In this document: one piece after another, positions 53,801 to 61,052 of the stretch | Numbering within the stretch: position 1 is the first letter of the stretch | How the letters are laid out: each line of letters starts with the position of its first letter | Source of the DNA: Variovorax sp. Sphag1AA | GTDB lineage: Bacteria > Pseudomonadota > Gammaproteobacteria > Burkholderiales > Burkholderiaceae_C | Direction of reading: 5' to 3' | Assembly: GCF_014192575.1 (NCBI RefSeq) | Contig: NZ_JACHYC010000001.1 | Coordinates: forward strand, 868,001 to 932,000 | DNA length: 64,000 nucleotides | The notes under the pieces: generated by a model | Told to the model about the DNA's origin: nothing | The model's input: the letters and a program-made list of their open reading frames with translations, nothing else | Databases searched by the model: none | Made by a program: the position numbers and the translations under genes

Positions 53801-53986
53801 GTTTTCAGCGACCACCGCCGAACTCGCACCCGGATAGGTTGCGCTCACCGAGATCTGCGGCGGCGTGATGTCCGGAAACTGCGCGATCGGCAGGTTCAGC
53901 ATCGCGACCACCCCGGCGATGACCAGGATGATCGAGATGACGGACGCAAAGATCGGACGGTCGATGAAGAAGTGCGCGAACTTCAT
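50792..53986 (-). CDS. RND efflux transporter, HAE1 (AcrB/MexB) family
   Basis: Proton-driven inner-membrane multidrug exporter, 1064 residues with twelve helices. The N-terminus MKFAHFFIDRPIFASVISII is characteristic. The proton-relay motif GIVVDDAIVVVENVER is in helix 4, with a conserved Asp pair. The periplasmic porter domains include the usual SSSSSTGNMTLSVYFEIGTD and GFEFWIQSEGDAPL. Its ATG overlaps the adaptor stop as ATGA. Homologues export drugs, dyes or solvents. The substrate here is unknown. Confidence 0.96.
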   Translation of the reverse strand: MKFAHFFIDRPIFASVISIILVIAGVVAMLNLPIAQFPDITPPQISVSATYPGASSAVVAENVAAPIEQQVNGADRMMYMNSSSSSTGNMTLSVYFEIGTDPSLAQVDVQNRVNLALPQLPSAVSQQGVSVQKKSQAFMLIVAIYSPDNSQDPTFVANYANINVLDAIKRIPGANQSSIFGSPDYAMRLWLKPDRMASLGMTATDIQQAVAAQNQQYAAGRLGASPTATPVQQTIPVATSGRMTEPTQFDNIILRASQQGTGAIVRVKDIGRAELGSKDYSIRSKYNGKTATLIAIYQQPGANALQVAKDTRALMAELKKSFPSGLDYDIALDTTEFVQESISEVVHTFFEAVALVVIVVFIFLQSFRATLVPILAVPVSILGAFIGMTAMGFSINMLTLFGMVLAIGIVVDDAIVVVENVERNMSEFGLSPKDAAKRAMDEVSGPVVAIVLVLCAVFIPVAFLSGITGQLYKQFAITIAVSVVLSGLVALTLSPALAALLLKPPKEGHHEKKGFFGWFNRNFEKVTESYTSTTKLAIKRVLISVLLIVGMVVIMMGLFRKVPTTFLPVEDQGYIFTAVIMPDAASLDRTEAITDRAQQWFSKQPSVKAVAAVPGFSLIDSQNKSNAGVLFVSLKSFAERQSADDRADALIRQASAEFSTFKEAVLVPVNPPSIPGLGTTGGFEFWIQSEGDAPLQRVEQVTRDFIAKARQRPELRGLNSTINTRSRQLMVDVDRDKAESLGVPTEDVYSTLQTLFGSLYVSQFPKNSRLFQVILQAEPDFRTKPEDLQNMYVRNKEGKMVPLKAVASTRYVTGADIVTRFNNFVAAKVTGDAGIGYSSGQALAAMEEVAREVLPAGFSFAWSGEAYEERKAGSTAGLVFAFALVMVFLILAAQYEKWSLPFGVLLAVPFALFGAIAAIWLRGIQNDVYFQIGLTVLIALAAKNAILIFEFAVELRHKEGLSPYDAAVGAAKLRLRPIIMTSLAFILGCIPLAIASGASAASRQSLGTGVIGGMLGATVIAIFFIPMFFWGLEAFSDRMSGKKAEHAKGEDPEATGQGAVNAPH

Positions 53987-55686
53987 CGTGCCCCCGCCAG
54001 GATGACATCGACGCGGCGCGCCATGGCGGGCGAATCGCCACCGACGATGTTGGCCGGCGCCTTCATCTCGATCTGATTGGCAGGCACATCGGCCGCCAGC
54101 AAGGCGTCGCGCACCGACTCCGCGCGCCGCTTGGCGAGCGCGGCGTTGATCTTCGGATCACCGCTCGAATCCACGTAGCCGTTCAGCACGACGCGCAGGT
54201 CGGGTTTGGCCTTGAGTGCCGCGATGATCGCGACCAACCGTACCTGGCCGGTTGCATCGAGCGCAGTGCGGCCGCGATCGAAGTACACGGCATCGCCGTT
54301 GGCAACTGGCGCCCCTGTGGCACCGGTAGCGCTCGATGCGCTGGATGCGGCCGGGGCCTTCCCGGCCGCCGATCCGGCAGCACCCGCGGCACCCGCAGCG
54401 CCCGGTGCCGCATTCGGCATCACCGAAGCCGCCGCGGCCGCCGCGCCCGCCGGCGTCGGCCCCGCCTGGCGTCCCACCGCCTTGCCCTCTGGCAGCGGCT
54501 CCGGCTGCACCTCATTCACTTTCACCGGCGCACCTGGCGCGAGTCGCATGAAGCCGTCGACCACGACGCGCTCGCCATCCTTCAGGCCGGCGGTCACCAG
54601 CCATTGATCGCCCATCCAGTCGCCGACGCTGACCGGTCGCTGCGAAGCCTTGCCCTCGCCGTCGACGACCCAGACGAACTCGCCGCGCGGGCCTTCCTGC
54701 ACTGCGCGCTGCGGCACGATGATCGAATTGGGCCGCTGGAAGCCGTGCACCTTCACCCGCACGAACTGTCCCGGTCGCAGCTCACCCTTTGGGTTGGGCA
54801 GTTCGGCGCGCAGCAGGAAGGTGCCTGTCTCCTGACTGAACGACGCATCTGCAAAGGTGATGCGGCCCTGCGCAGGGAAGCTCGACCCGTCCGCCAGCAC
54901 CAGCTCGACCGCGTAGTCGTCGCGCGGCGCCTTGATGAGCTTGCCTTTGGCGATCTCGTCCTGCAGGCGCAGCGATTCGTTTTCCGAGAGGCTGAAGTTC
55001 ACGCGCATCGGATCGAGCTTTGCCACGTAGGTGAGCAGGCTGTTCTCTGCATTCACATACGCGCCGTCCTGCACCTTTGCGAATGAGGACTGGCCTGCGA
55101 CCGGCGACGTGATCGTGGTGTAGCCGAGGTTCAACTGCGCATCGGTGACCTTCGCGGCGGCGGCCTCGACCGCGGCAGCCGCGGCCTGGTCGCTGCCGGT
55201 GGCGTCGTCGAGATCCTTGACGGCCAATGCGTTGTCGGCAACCAGCGGCTTCACCCGCGCGAGGTTCGCGCGTGCGGTGGCAAGGCGCGCCTGCTGTTGC
55301 GCGAGTTCCGCCTTCGCGGCCTTCAGGCTGGCCTCGAAGGGCTTCACGTCCATCCTGAAGAGGACCTGACCCGGCTCGACGAAGGTGCCTTCGGTGTAGA
55401 CCCTCTTTTCCAGAAAGCCATTGACGCGGGCGCGGATTTCAACCTGTTGCGAACTCTCGGTCTGGCCGACGAACTCGTAGGTGACAGGGACGGTCTGCGC
55501 CTTGACGGTCAACGCGGAGACTTCGGTGGGAGGCGGTGCGGCCTTCTCAGGCTCCGACTTCGAACAGGCGGACAGGAGCACCGCGGCACATAACAGCGGG
55601 AGCATGCCGCGAACCCTCGTTGCGGCACCTGTCCGGGAGAGGCCTTCACGTCGTGACTTAAAGGCCATGTCGCTCGACAAACCCAT
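53983..55686 (-). CDS. RND periplasmic adaptor fused to a C-terminal OmpA-like domain
   Basis: This 567-residue lipoprotein (lipobox LLSAC) has the normal AcrA/MexA layout up to about residue 399: lipoyl-type, alpha-hairpin and beta-barrel regions (VSALTVKAQTVPVTYEFVGQ; RPGQFVRVKVHGFQRPN). An Ala/Gly/Pro linker of about 64 residues follows. The last 104 residues match an OmpA C-terminal peptidoglycan-binding domain, with D506 in GYVDSSGD and R521 in AKRRAESV spaced 15 apart, as in the diaminopimelate-binding Asp-Arg pair of OmpA. A GAGGAGGA site supports ATG 55686. The extension is not part of classical adaptors. Confidence 0.9.
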   Translation of the reverse strand: MGLSSDMAFKSRREGLSRTGAATRVRGMLPLLCAAVLLSACSKSEPEKAAPPPTEVSALTVKAQTVPVTYEFVGQTESSQQVEIRARVNGFLEKRVYTEGTFVEPGQVLFRMDVKPFEASLKAAKAELAQQQARLATARANLARVKPLVADNALAVKDLDDATGSDQAAAAAVEAAAAKVTDAQLNLGYTTITSPVAGQSSFAKVQDGAYVNAENSLLTYVAKLDPMRVNFSLSENESLRLQDEIAKGKLIKAPRDDYAVELVLADGSSFPAQGRITFADASFSQETGTFLLRAELPNPKGELRPGQFVRVKVHGFQRPNSIIVPQRAVQEGPRGEFVWVVDGEGKASQRPVSVGDWMGDQWLVTAGLKDGERVVVDGFMRLAPGAPVKVNEVQPEPLPEGKAVGRQAGPTPAGAAAAAASVMPNAAPGAAGAAGAAGSAAGKAPAASSASSATGATGAPVANGDAVYFDRGRTALDATGQVRLVAIIAALKAKPDLRVVLNGYVDSSGDPKINAALAKRRAESVRDALLAADVPANQIEMKAPANIVGGDSPAMARRVDVILAGAR

Positions 55687-56011
55687 AGACCGTCCTCCTC
55701 GCCCACACCGGTCACACACGACGACCGACCCGACGCAGGCTGTTGTGAAACGCTAATGTCGCTTCAAAGGATCGCGCAGGCAATGGCCCCTTGGTGCAAT
55801 CCCCAAGCCCCCCGCGGACCCGACGCGCGACTGTCATGCGGCCCCGTCATCATCCCCCGCTAGCACCATTTCGTGTTCGTCGCACCATTGACGATGGTCA
55901 AACGATCGCCTTGAGTCGGACCCATCGCTCGCATAGGATGGCCCGGCCATCGCGCTGGCGCGGGCATTGCTTGGCAGTGCGTGACGGCGCAACGCCCCGT
56001 GGAGGAAACGC
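55687..56011. promoter_or_regulatory. Divergent intergenic region of efflux operon and patatin gene
   Basis: This 325-base stretch has no gene. It contains overlapping inverted repeats: ACCAT-tgacg-ATGGT and TTGAC-GATG-GTCAA (55888-55901), likely an operator. A sigma-70-like pair, TTGAGT (55911-55916) and TAGGAT (55934-55939), has 17-base spacing and faces the patatin gene. The efflux operon promoter must also lie here, but I could not fix it. No regulator gene is next to the operon. Confidence 0.5.
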
Positions 56012-57025
56012 TTGAAAACACTTCCGATTGATCTCGCACTGCAAGGTGGGGGCGCCCACGGCGCGTTTACATGGGGCGTGCTCGATCGCCTGCTCGAGGA
56101 GCCTTGGCTGCGCATCGACGGCATCTCCGGCACGTCCGCCGGCGCAATGAACGCCGCCGTGCTGGCCTGCGGCCATGCGGGCGGCGGCGCCGAGGGCGCA
56201 CGCGAATCGCTCGAAGAGTTCTGGCGCGGCGTGTCCGAAGCCGCCAGGTTCAGCCCGTTCCGTCGGGGCTGGATGGAGATGATCTCCGGCCGCTGGACGC
56301 TGGACAACTCGCCCGCCTTCCTGGCCGCGGATCTTGCGATGCGCGTCTGGTCTCCGTACAACCTGAATCCGCAGGGCATGAATCCGCTGCGGGGCATCCT
56401 CCGGGACCTGATCGACTTCGAACGCCTCGCAAAGTCGCCCATCAAGCTCTTCGTGACCGCCACCAATGTGCGCACCGGCCGCGGACGGGTCTTCCGCAAT
56501 GCCGAGATCAGCCCCGACGTGCTGCTCGCCTCGGCCTGCCTGCCCTCGATGTTCCATGCGGTGGAGATCGACGGCGACCCCTACTGGGACGGCGGCTATG
56601 CGGGCAATCCGACGATGACGCCGCTGATCCGCGAGTGCTCGTCGAGCGACACCATCCTGGTGCAGATCAACCCGGTGGAGCGCCCCGGCGTTCCGCGCAC
56701 CGCGGCGGACATCAACAACCGGCTCAACGAGATCTCCTTCAACTCGCCGCTGCTGAAGGAGCTGCGCATGATCGCGATGCTCCACCAGGTGGCTGACCCG
56801 GGTCATGGCGAAGGCGCAGCGTGGGCGCGCATGCGCATTCACCGCATTGCAACCGACGCGATGCTCGAGCTTGGCTATTCGTCGAAGCTGATCGCGGAAT
56901 GGGAGTTTCTCTGCAAGCTGCGCGATGAAGGCCGCCGTGCGGCCACCGCCTTCCTCGCGGACCACACGGCCGACATCGGCAAGCGCTCGACGCTCGATCT
57001 CGACGCGCTGCTCGAAGGGATCTGA
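56012..57025 (+). CDS. Patatin-like phospholipase
   Basis: Serine lipid acyl hydrolase of 337 residues. The oxyanion motif is GGGAHG (residues 12-17), the nucleophile is S42 in GTSAG, and the catalytic Asp is D193 in WDGGYAGN. The start is TTG at 56012, preceded by GGAGGA, and gives MKTLPIDLALQGGG. It precedes the GntP permease gene by 4 bases. In related bacteria such patatins sit near hydroxybutyrate metabolism genes, so a role with polyhydroxybutyrate or membrane lipids is possible. No signal peptide is seen, so it is likely cytoplasmic. Confidence 0.93.
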   Translation: MKTLPIDLALQGGGAHGAFTWGVLDRLLEEPWLRIDGISGTSAGAMNAAVLACGHAGGGAEGARESLEEFWRGVSEAARFSPFRRGWMEMISGRWTLDNSPAFLAADLAMRVWSPYNLNPQGMNPLRGILRDLIDFERLAKSPIKLFVTATNVRTGRGRVFRNAEISPDVLLASACLPSMFHAVEIDGDPYWDGGYAGNPTMTPLIRECSSSDTILVQINPVERPGVPRTAADINNRLNEISFNSPLLKELRMIAMLHQVADPGHGEGAAWARMRIHRIATDAMLELGYSSKLIAEWEFLCKLRDEGRRAATAFLADHTADIGKRSTLDLDALLEGI

Positions 57026-57029
57026 ACCC

Positions 57030-58484
57030 ATGGGACTCGCAGGAATCTTCGTCGGCCTCGGCCTGCTGATCTGGCTGTCGTACCGCGGCTGGAGCGTGCT
57101 GGTGCTCGCGCCGCTTGCCGCAATCATCGCGGCGCTCTTCGCGGGCGAGCCGCTGCTCGCGCATTGGACGCAGACCTTCATGGGCTCGGCCGCCGGCTTC
57201 CTTGCGAGCTTCTTTCCGCTCTTCCTGCTAGGCGCGATCTTCGGCAAGCTCATGGATGACAGCGGCTCGGTGCAGACCATCGCGCGCTTCATGACCGAGA
57301 AGCTCGGCCCGCAGCGGGCGATGCTTGCGGTGGTGCTGGCGGGCGCGATGGTGACCTACGGCGGCGTGAGCCTCTTCGTCGCCTTCTTCGTCCTCGCACC
57401 GATGGCGCAGGCGCTGTTCCGGGCAGCCAACGTGCCCGCCCGCCTCATGCCTGCCGCAATCGCGCTCGGCACCTCGACCTTCACGATGTCCGCACTACCG
57501 GGCACGCCCGCGATCCAGAACGCGATCCCGATGCCCTTCTTCGGCACCACTGCCTTCGCTGCTCCCGGGTTGGGCGTGATCGCGGCGGCAATCATGCTGG
57601 GCTTCGGCATGTGGTGGCTGCGCCGTGCCGAGAACGTGGCGCGCAAGGCCGGCGAAGGCTTCGGCACGGTGACGGTCGACAAGCATGTGGATGCCTCCGC
57701 CAACCCGGTGGTGCGCGAACGCGCGAGCACGTCCGGCAGCTTCGACCCGGCGGAAGCCACGCGCGGGGGCCACAGCGACCGCGAGCCCGGGGTCTTCATC
57801 GCCCTGCTGCCGCTCATCGTGGTGGTCATCGTCAATCTGCTGATGGCGCTGGTCGTGCTGCCGCGTCTGGATACGGACTATCTCGCCGAGGCGCGTTTTG
57901 GCGGCATCTCGCTCGCCAACGTAGGCGGCGTCTGGGCCGTGCTGGTGGCGCTGATGACCGCGATCGTCGTGCTGATCGCGTGCAACTGGAACCGGCTGCC
58001 GTCGCTGCGCGAGACGATCGACGCCGGCGCGAATGCCTCCGTGCTGCCGGTGGTGTCGGTGGCAAGCCTCGTGGGCTTCGGGGCGGTGGTGGCGGCCATG
58101 CCGGCCTTCGAGATGGTGCGCGAATGGGTGCTCGGCATCGGCGGCGGGCCGCTGGTGTCGCTGGCGTTGTCGACCAACATCCTCGCGGCGCTCACGGGGT
58201 CGGCGTCCGGCGGTCTCACGATCGCACTCGACGCACTCGGCGCGACCTACATGCAACTGGCCGCGACCATCGGGCTCGATCCGGCACTCATGCACCGCGT
58301 CGCGGTGATCGGCGCCGGCACGCTCGACAGCCTGCCGCACAACGGCGCGGTGGTCACGCTGCTTGCGGTGTGCGGCACGGGCCACAAGGAAAGCTACTTC
58401 GACATCGTGATGGTCGGCATCGTCGGCGCGCTGCTGGCGCTGATCGCGGTGATCGTGCTGGGGTCGACCTTCGGCTCGTTCTGA
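57030..58484 (+). CDS. GntP-family permease
   Basis: Proton-coupled organic-acid permease of the GntP family, 484 residues with about twelve helices. The N-terminus MGLAGIFVGLGLLIWLSYRG and the conserved SALPGTPAIQNAIPMPFFGT and NILAALTGSASGG are family features. The frame is open upstream inside the patatin gene; the chosen ATG begins 4 bases after it. Members carry gluconate, glycerate or hydroxybutyrate. The coupling to a patatin suggests a lipid- or polyester-derived acid, but this is inference. Confidence 0.92.
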   Translation: MGLAGIFVGLGLLIWLSYRGWSVLVLAPLAAIIAALFAGEPLLAHWTQTFMGSAAGFLASFFPLFLLGAIFGKLMDDSGSVQTIARFMTEKLGPQRAMLAVVLAGAMVTYGGVSLFVAFFVLAPMAQALFRAANVPARLMPAAIALGTSTFTMSALPGTPAIQNAIPMPFFGTTAFAAPGLGVIAAAIMLGFGMWWLRRAENVARKAGEGFGTVTVDKHVDASANPVVRERASTSGSFDPAEATRGGHSDREPGVFIALLPLIVVVIVNLLMALVVLPRLDTDYLAEARFGGISLANVGGVWAVLVALMTAIVVLIACNWNRLPSLRETIDAGANASVLPVVSVASLVGFGAVVAAMPAFEMVREWVLGIGGGPLVSLALSTNILAALTGSASGGLTIALDALGATYMQLAATIGLDPALMHRVAVIGAGTLDSLPHNGAVVTLLAVCGTGHKESYFDIVMVGIVGALLALIAVIVLGSTFGSF

Positions 58485-58495
58485 CGCCCGCGCAG

Positions 58496-58756
58496 CTACG
58501 CGACCCGGGCGCGGCGGACGAGCTTTTCAGACAGCACCGCGACGCACCTCGCGTACTCGGCCTCGGCCTTCTCCTGCGCCTCGCACAGGGTTGCAAGCGC
58601 CTGGATCTCCTGAGAGCCGGGCGGCAGCGCGTCGGCGCCGCAGAGCCAATCGCCCAGCGCCTCGATGAGTTCGCCACGCGCGGCCTCCACCGCGAGGCGG
58701 CTCACGACAACGGCCTGATAGAGCTGGGTCAGCTCGCCTCTCCTTTCCCGCTGCAC
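58496..58756 (-). CDS. Small helical protein of unknown function
   Basis: This 86-residue frame, starting GTG at 58756 (MQRERRGELTQLYQAVVVSR), is acidic and predicted helical, with two cysteines. A GGAGGG site lies just upstream and supports the start. I do not recognise the family. It is convergent with the GntP gene with 11 bases between and separated from the crotonase gene by 124 bases. The ribosome binding site and clean end make it a plausible real gene. Confidence 0.5.
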   Translation of the reverse strand: MQRERRGELTQLYQAVVVSRLAVEAARGELIEALGDWLCGADALPPGSQEIQALATLCEAQEKAEAEYARCVAVLSEKLVRRARVA

Positions 58757-58880
58757 ACGCCCTCCAAGAAGTAGTCATTCTCAAGACTACTTATGTATTA
58801 CTTGTGGACATGTAGGTCCATACCGCGAAGGCGGTAGACATTTGGCCAAGGGCGGTGCGGAAGTGTCCCGTCGACGGTCG

Positions 58881-59819
58881 CTAGGGAGTGGCCGCACCTT
58901 TGGCCTGCGCGAGCTTCGCTTCGAGTTCGGCCACCAGCGCCCTTGCCTCGTCGCCTTCGGGAATCGGCCGCCCGCTATCGCGCCAGGTCACCGCGCTCTT
59001 GAAGCCTTCGACCTCCGCCTGCCGGCGGAACCACATGCCTTCGGGGTTGTGGCGGGTGATGCCGTCGAACACGGTCGCGAACATCTGCGACTGCTCCAGC
59101 CCCATCGACAGCCAGACTTGGTTGACCACCAGCTTGTGCATCATCAGATGCGAGCGCGGCACGCCCGCGATGCGCAGCGCGAGCCGCAGCGTGGCGTCGT
59201 CCAGTTCGTCGGCAGGCACCGCGAAGTTGGCCAGCCCCCATTCGGCGGCCTGCGCGCCGGTGATGGTGTCCCCGGTGAACATGAGTTGCTTGGCGCGCAT
59301 CGCCCCCAGCCGATAGGTCCACATCGCGGTCGTCGGGCAGCCCCAGACGCGGGTGGGCATGTAGCCGATCTTCGCGTCGTCGGCCATCACGAGCAGGTCG
59401 CAGCACAGCGCGATGTCGCTCCCTCCCGCGACCGCATACCCATGCACCTTGGCGATGGTCGGCTTGGTGCACCGCCATAGCGACATGAAGTCCTCTGTGT
59501 TGCCCTTCATCGCGGCGTAGTCGAGCATCGGATCCCAAGGCGTCTTCTCCTGACGGCAGGGGTGATCGCCGCCCGCGCGGTCGACATGGCCTTCGGCGTA
59601 GTCGCCCAGGTCGTACCCCGCGCAGAAGGCGCGGCCTGCGCCTTCGACAACGATGACATGCACCTCGTCCTCTGCCTGCGCCCACGCGACGGCCTGCCGG
59701 ATGTCCGACGGTGTGGTCTCGGCGATGGCATTGAGCTTGTCGGGGCGATTCAGCAGCAGCCGCGCGATGCGTGGATGAGCGGGGTCCTTGTCGATCACGA
59801 CGGTGTTGAACACAGGCAT
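58881..59819 (-). CDS. Crotonase / enoyl-CoA hydratase family protein
   Basis: This 312-residue protein has the crotonase fold: [20 protein letters not shown], the oxyanion-hole segments [11 protein letters not shown] and [20 protein letters not shown], and [21 protein letters not shown] short insertion in the second region ([20 protein letters not shown]) is unusual. The two acidic catalytic residues of true hydratases are not clear, so the reaction (hydratase, isomerase or other) is undetermined. AAGGAG precedes ATG 59819. It stands alone, with no neighbouring fatty-acid genes. Confidence 0.88.
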   Translation of the reverse strand: MPVFNTVVIDKDPAHPRIARLLLNRPDKLNAIAETTPSDIRQAVAWAQAEDEVHVIVVEGAGRAFCAGYDLGDYAEGHVDRAGGDHPCRQEKTPWDPMLDYAAMKGNTEDFMSLWRCTKPTIAKVHGYAVAGGSDIALCCDLLVMADDAKIGYMPTRVWGCPTTAMWTYRLGAMRAKQLMFTGDTITGAQAAEWGLANFAVPADELDDATLRLALRIAGVPRSHLMMHKLVVNQVWLSMGLEQSQMFATVFDGITRHNPEGMWFRRQAEVEGFKSAVTWRDSGRPIPEGDEARALVAELEAKLAQAKGAATP

Positions 59820-60032
59820 GCGGTCTCCTTGGTTTTGGCCCGCCATTTCACTGCACGCCCGATCGGCCCTGCAAGCGACTCCGCCGACCTGCTGTACGAC
59901 CGGGCGCACAAAGCGGCGAATTCGTAGGAATGCGGGCACGGGCAAATCAGTCTTCGCGTCGTTGCGTGGGCTGATGGCGCCTACGCGCGCCGGGCGCCGG
60001 TTGGCCTAACTTGAAGTCAAAAGGAGCCCGCC

Positions 60033-60233
60033 ATGTCACTCGCAATGCCCACTCCCGATTTCGAGCCCTCCGAACTACAACTCGCGCGTCATCTCGCTAC
60101 GTTCCGTACGCAGCAGATCGAGGCCGTCGGCGTCGCTGTCCGCGAACCGCATCCTGGAGAGGATGAAGTCCCCCGCGACCATCCGAAGCTGGATCCACGC
60201 CAGTTCAGCCTCGTCTTCGGTGAACGCCGCTGA
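60033..60233 (+). CDS. Small protein of unknown function
   Basis: This 66-residue frame has an excellent ribosome binding site, AAGGAG at 60021-60026, six bases before the ATG. The product is soluble and charged, with no membrane helix or signal (MSLAMPTPDFEPSELQLARH at the start; DPRQFSLVFGERR at the end). I do not recognise a family. It is divergent from the crotonase gene, with 213 bases of mostly featureless sequence between them that includes a GC-rich palindrome near 59990. It may be a lineage-specific small protein. Confidence 0.55.
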   Translation: MSLAMPTPDFEPSELQLARHLATFRTQQIEAVGVAVREPHPGEDEVPRDHPKLDPRQFSLVFGERR

Positions 60234-60315
60234 TCGGCATCACTTGACCAGAGGCCATACGCACCTCTTCCACCGTTGCTCTGCCGATCGGTGAGGTCCA
60301 CGCTCCGAAAGGAGC
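60232..60315 (+). other. Possible structured RNA upstream of hemolysin III gene
   Basis: GATCGGCA (60232-60239) can pair with TGCCGATC (60282-60289), enclosing 42 bases. A tight hairpin GCTCC-GAAA-GGAGC (60302-60315) with a GNRA tetraloop follows. Both lie in the 204-base gap before the hemolysin III gene. They could be a leader RNA or the end of the preceding gene. No known riboswitch was recognised. Confidence 0.3.
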
Positions 60316-60437
60316 GGGAGCCAGCCAATTCGCCAGCTCGAATGGTGGATGTGTGAAAACGTAAACAGGTGTCTCATTGAGTCACCGCAGCGCAGGTGCG
60401 CGCCGCGGACAGACCTGCAACACCTGGGGCGAAGATC

Positions 60438-61052
60438 ATGTACCACGGTGAACGCTTCAACGGCTACAGCCACCTTTGCGGCTTCCTTCTGGCCAGCGCC
60501 GGGTCGGCGATGCTGATCTCGAAGACCATGACGGGCGACGATCCGGCCAAGACCGCCAGTGCGCTCGTGTTTGGTGTGTCGATGATGGTGCTGTACGCCG
60601 CATCGACCATCTTCCACAGCACGCGTGGGTCGACGAAGCTCTTCTGGCAGCGGGTTGACCATTGCGCGATCTATCTGCTCATCGCGGGCAGCTACACGCC
60701 CTTCGCGCTGGTCACGCTCCACGGGCCATGGGGATGGGCGCTGCTCGCGGGCATCTGGGCCGCGGCGATCGTCGGCATCGGCCGCGAGCTGCGACCAGGC
60801 GATCCGCCGAAGCCTTCGCTCCTGATCTACCTGGGCATGGGATGGCTTGGCGCGTTGGTGCTCGGGCCCCTCATCGAGCGGCTCGACAGTGCCGGCGTCG
60901 CGTGGGTGCTGACGGGTGCCCTGCTCTATTCGGCGGGCACGATCTTCTATGCCAATCCGAGAGGCTGGCGGCATGCGCACGGCACATGGCACTTGTTCGT
61001 CATTGGCGGCACGCTGTGCCACTACGTCGCGGTGACGCAGTTCGTGCTCTAG
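60438..61052 (+). CDS. Hemolysin III family membrane protein
   Basis: Integral membrane protein of 204 residues with seven predicted helices, of the hemolysin III/YqfA and PAQR superfamily. The conserved metal-site residues are present: IFHS near residue 58, VDHCAIYLLIAGSYTP near 75 and HLFVIGGTLCH near 188. Its role in bacteria is unsettled (membrane-lipid or metal-dependent hydrolase activity is suspected). It ends with TAG sharing the palindrome CTAG with the stop of the convergent TonB-receptor gene. Confidence 0.92.
   Translation: MYHGERFNGYSHLCGFLLASAGSAMLISKTMTGDDPAKTASALVFGVSMMVLYAASTIFHSTRGSTKLFWQRVDHCAIYLLIAGSYTPFALVTLHGPWGWALLAGIWAAAIVGIGRELRPGDPPKPSLLIYLGMGWLGALVLGPLIERLDSAGVAWVLTGALLYSAGTIFYANPRGWRHAHGTWHLFVIGGTLCHYVAVTQFVL

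Noticed and set aside
52064..54076. 670-codon His/Arg/Glu-rich frame opposite the RND gene
   Set aside because: Shadow of the transporter, with biased low-complexity composition.
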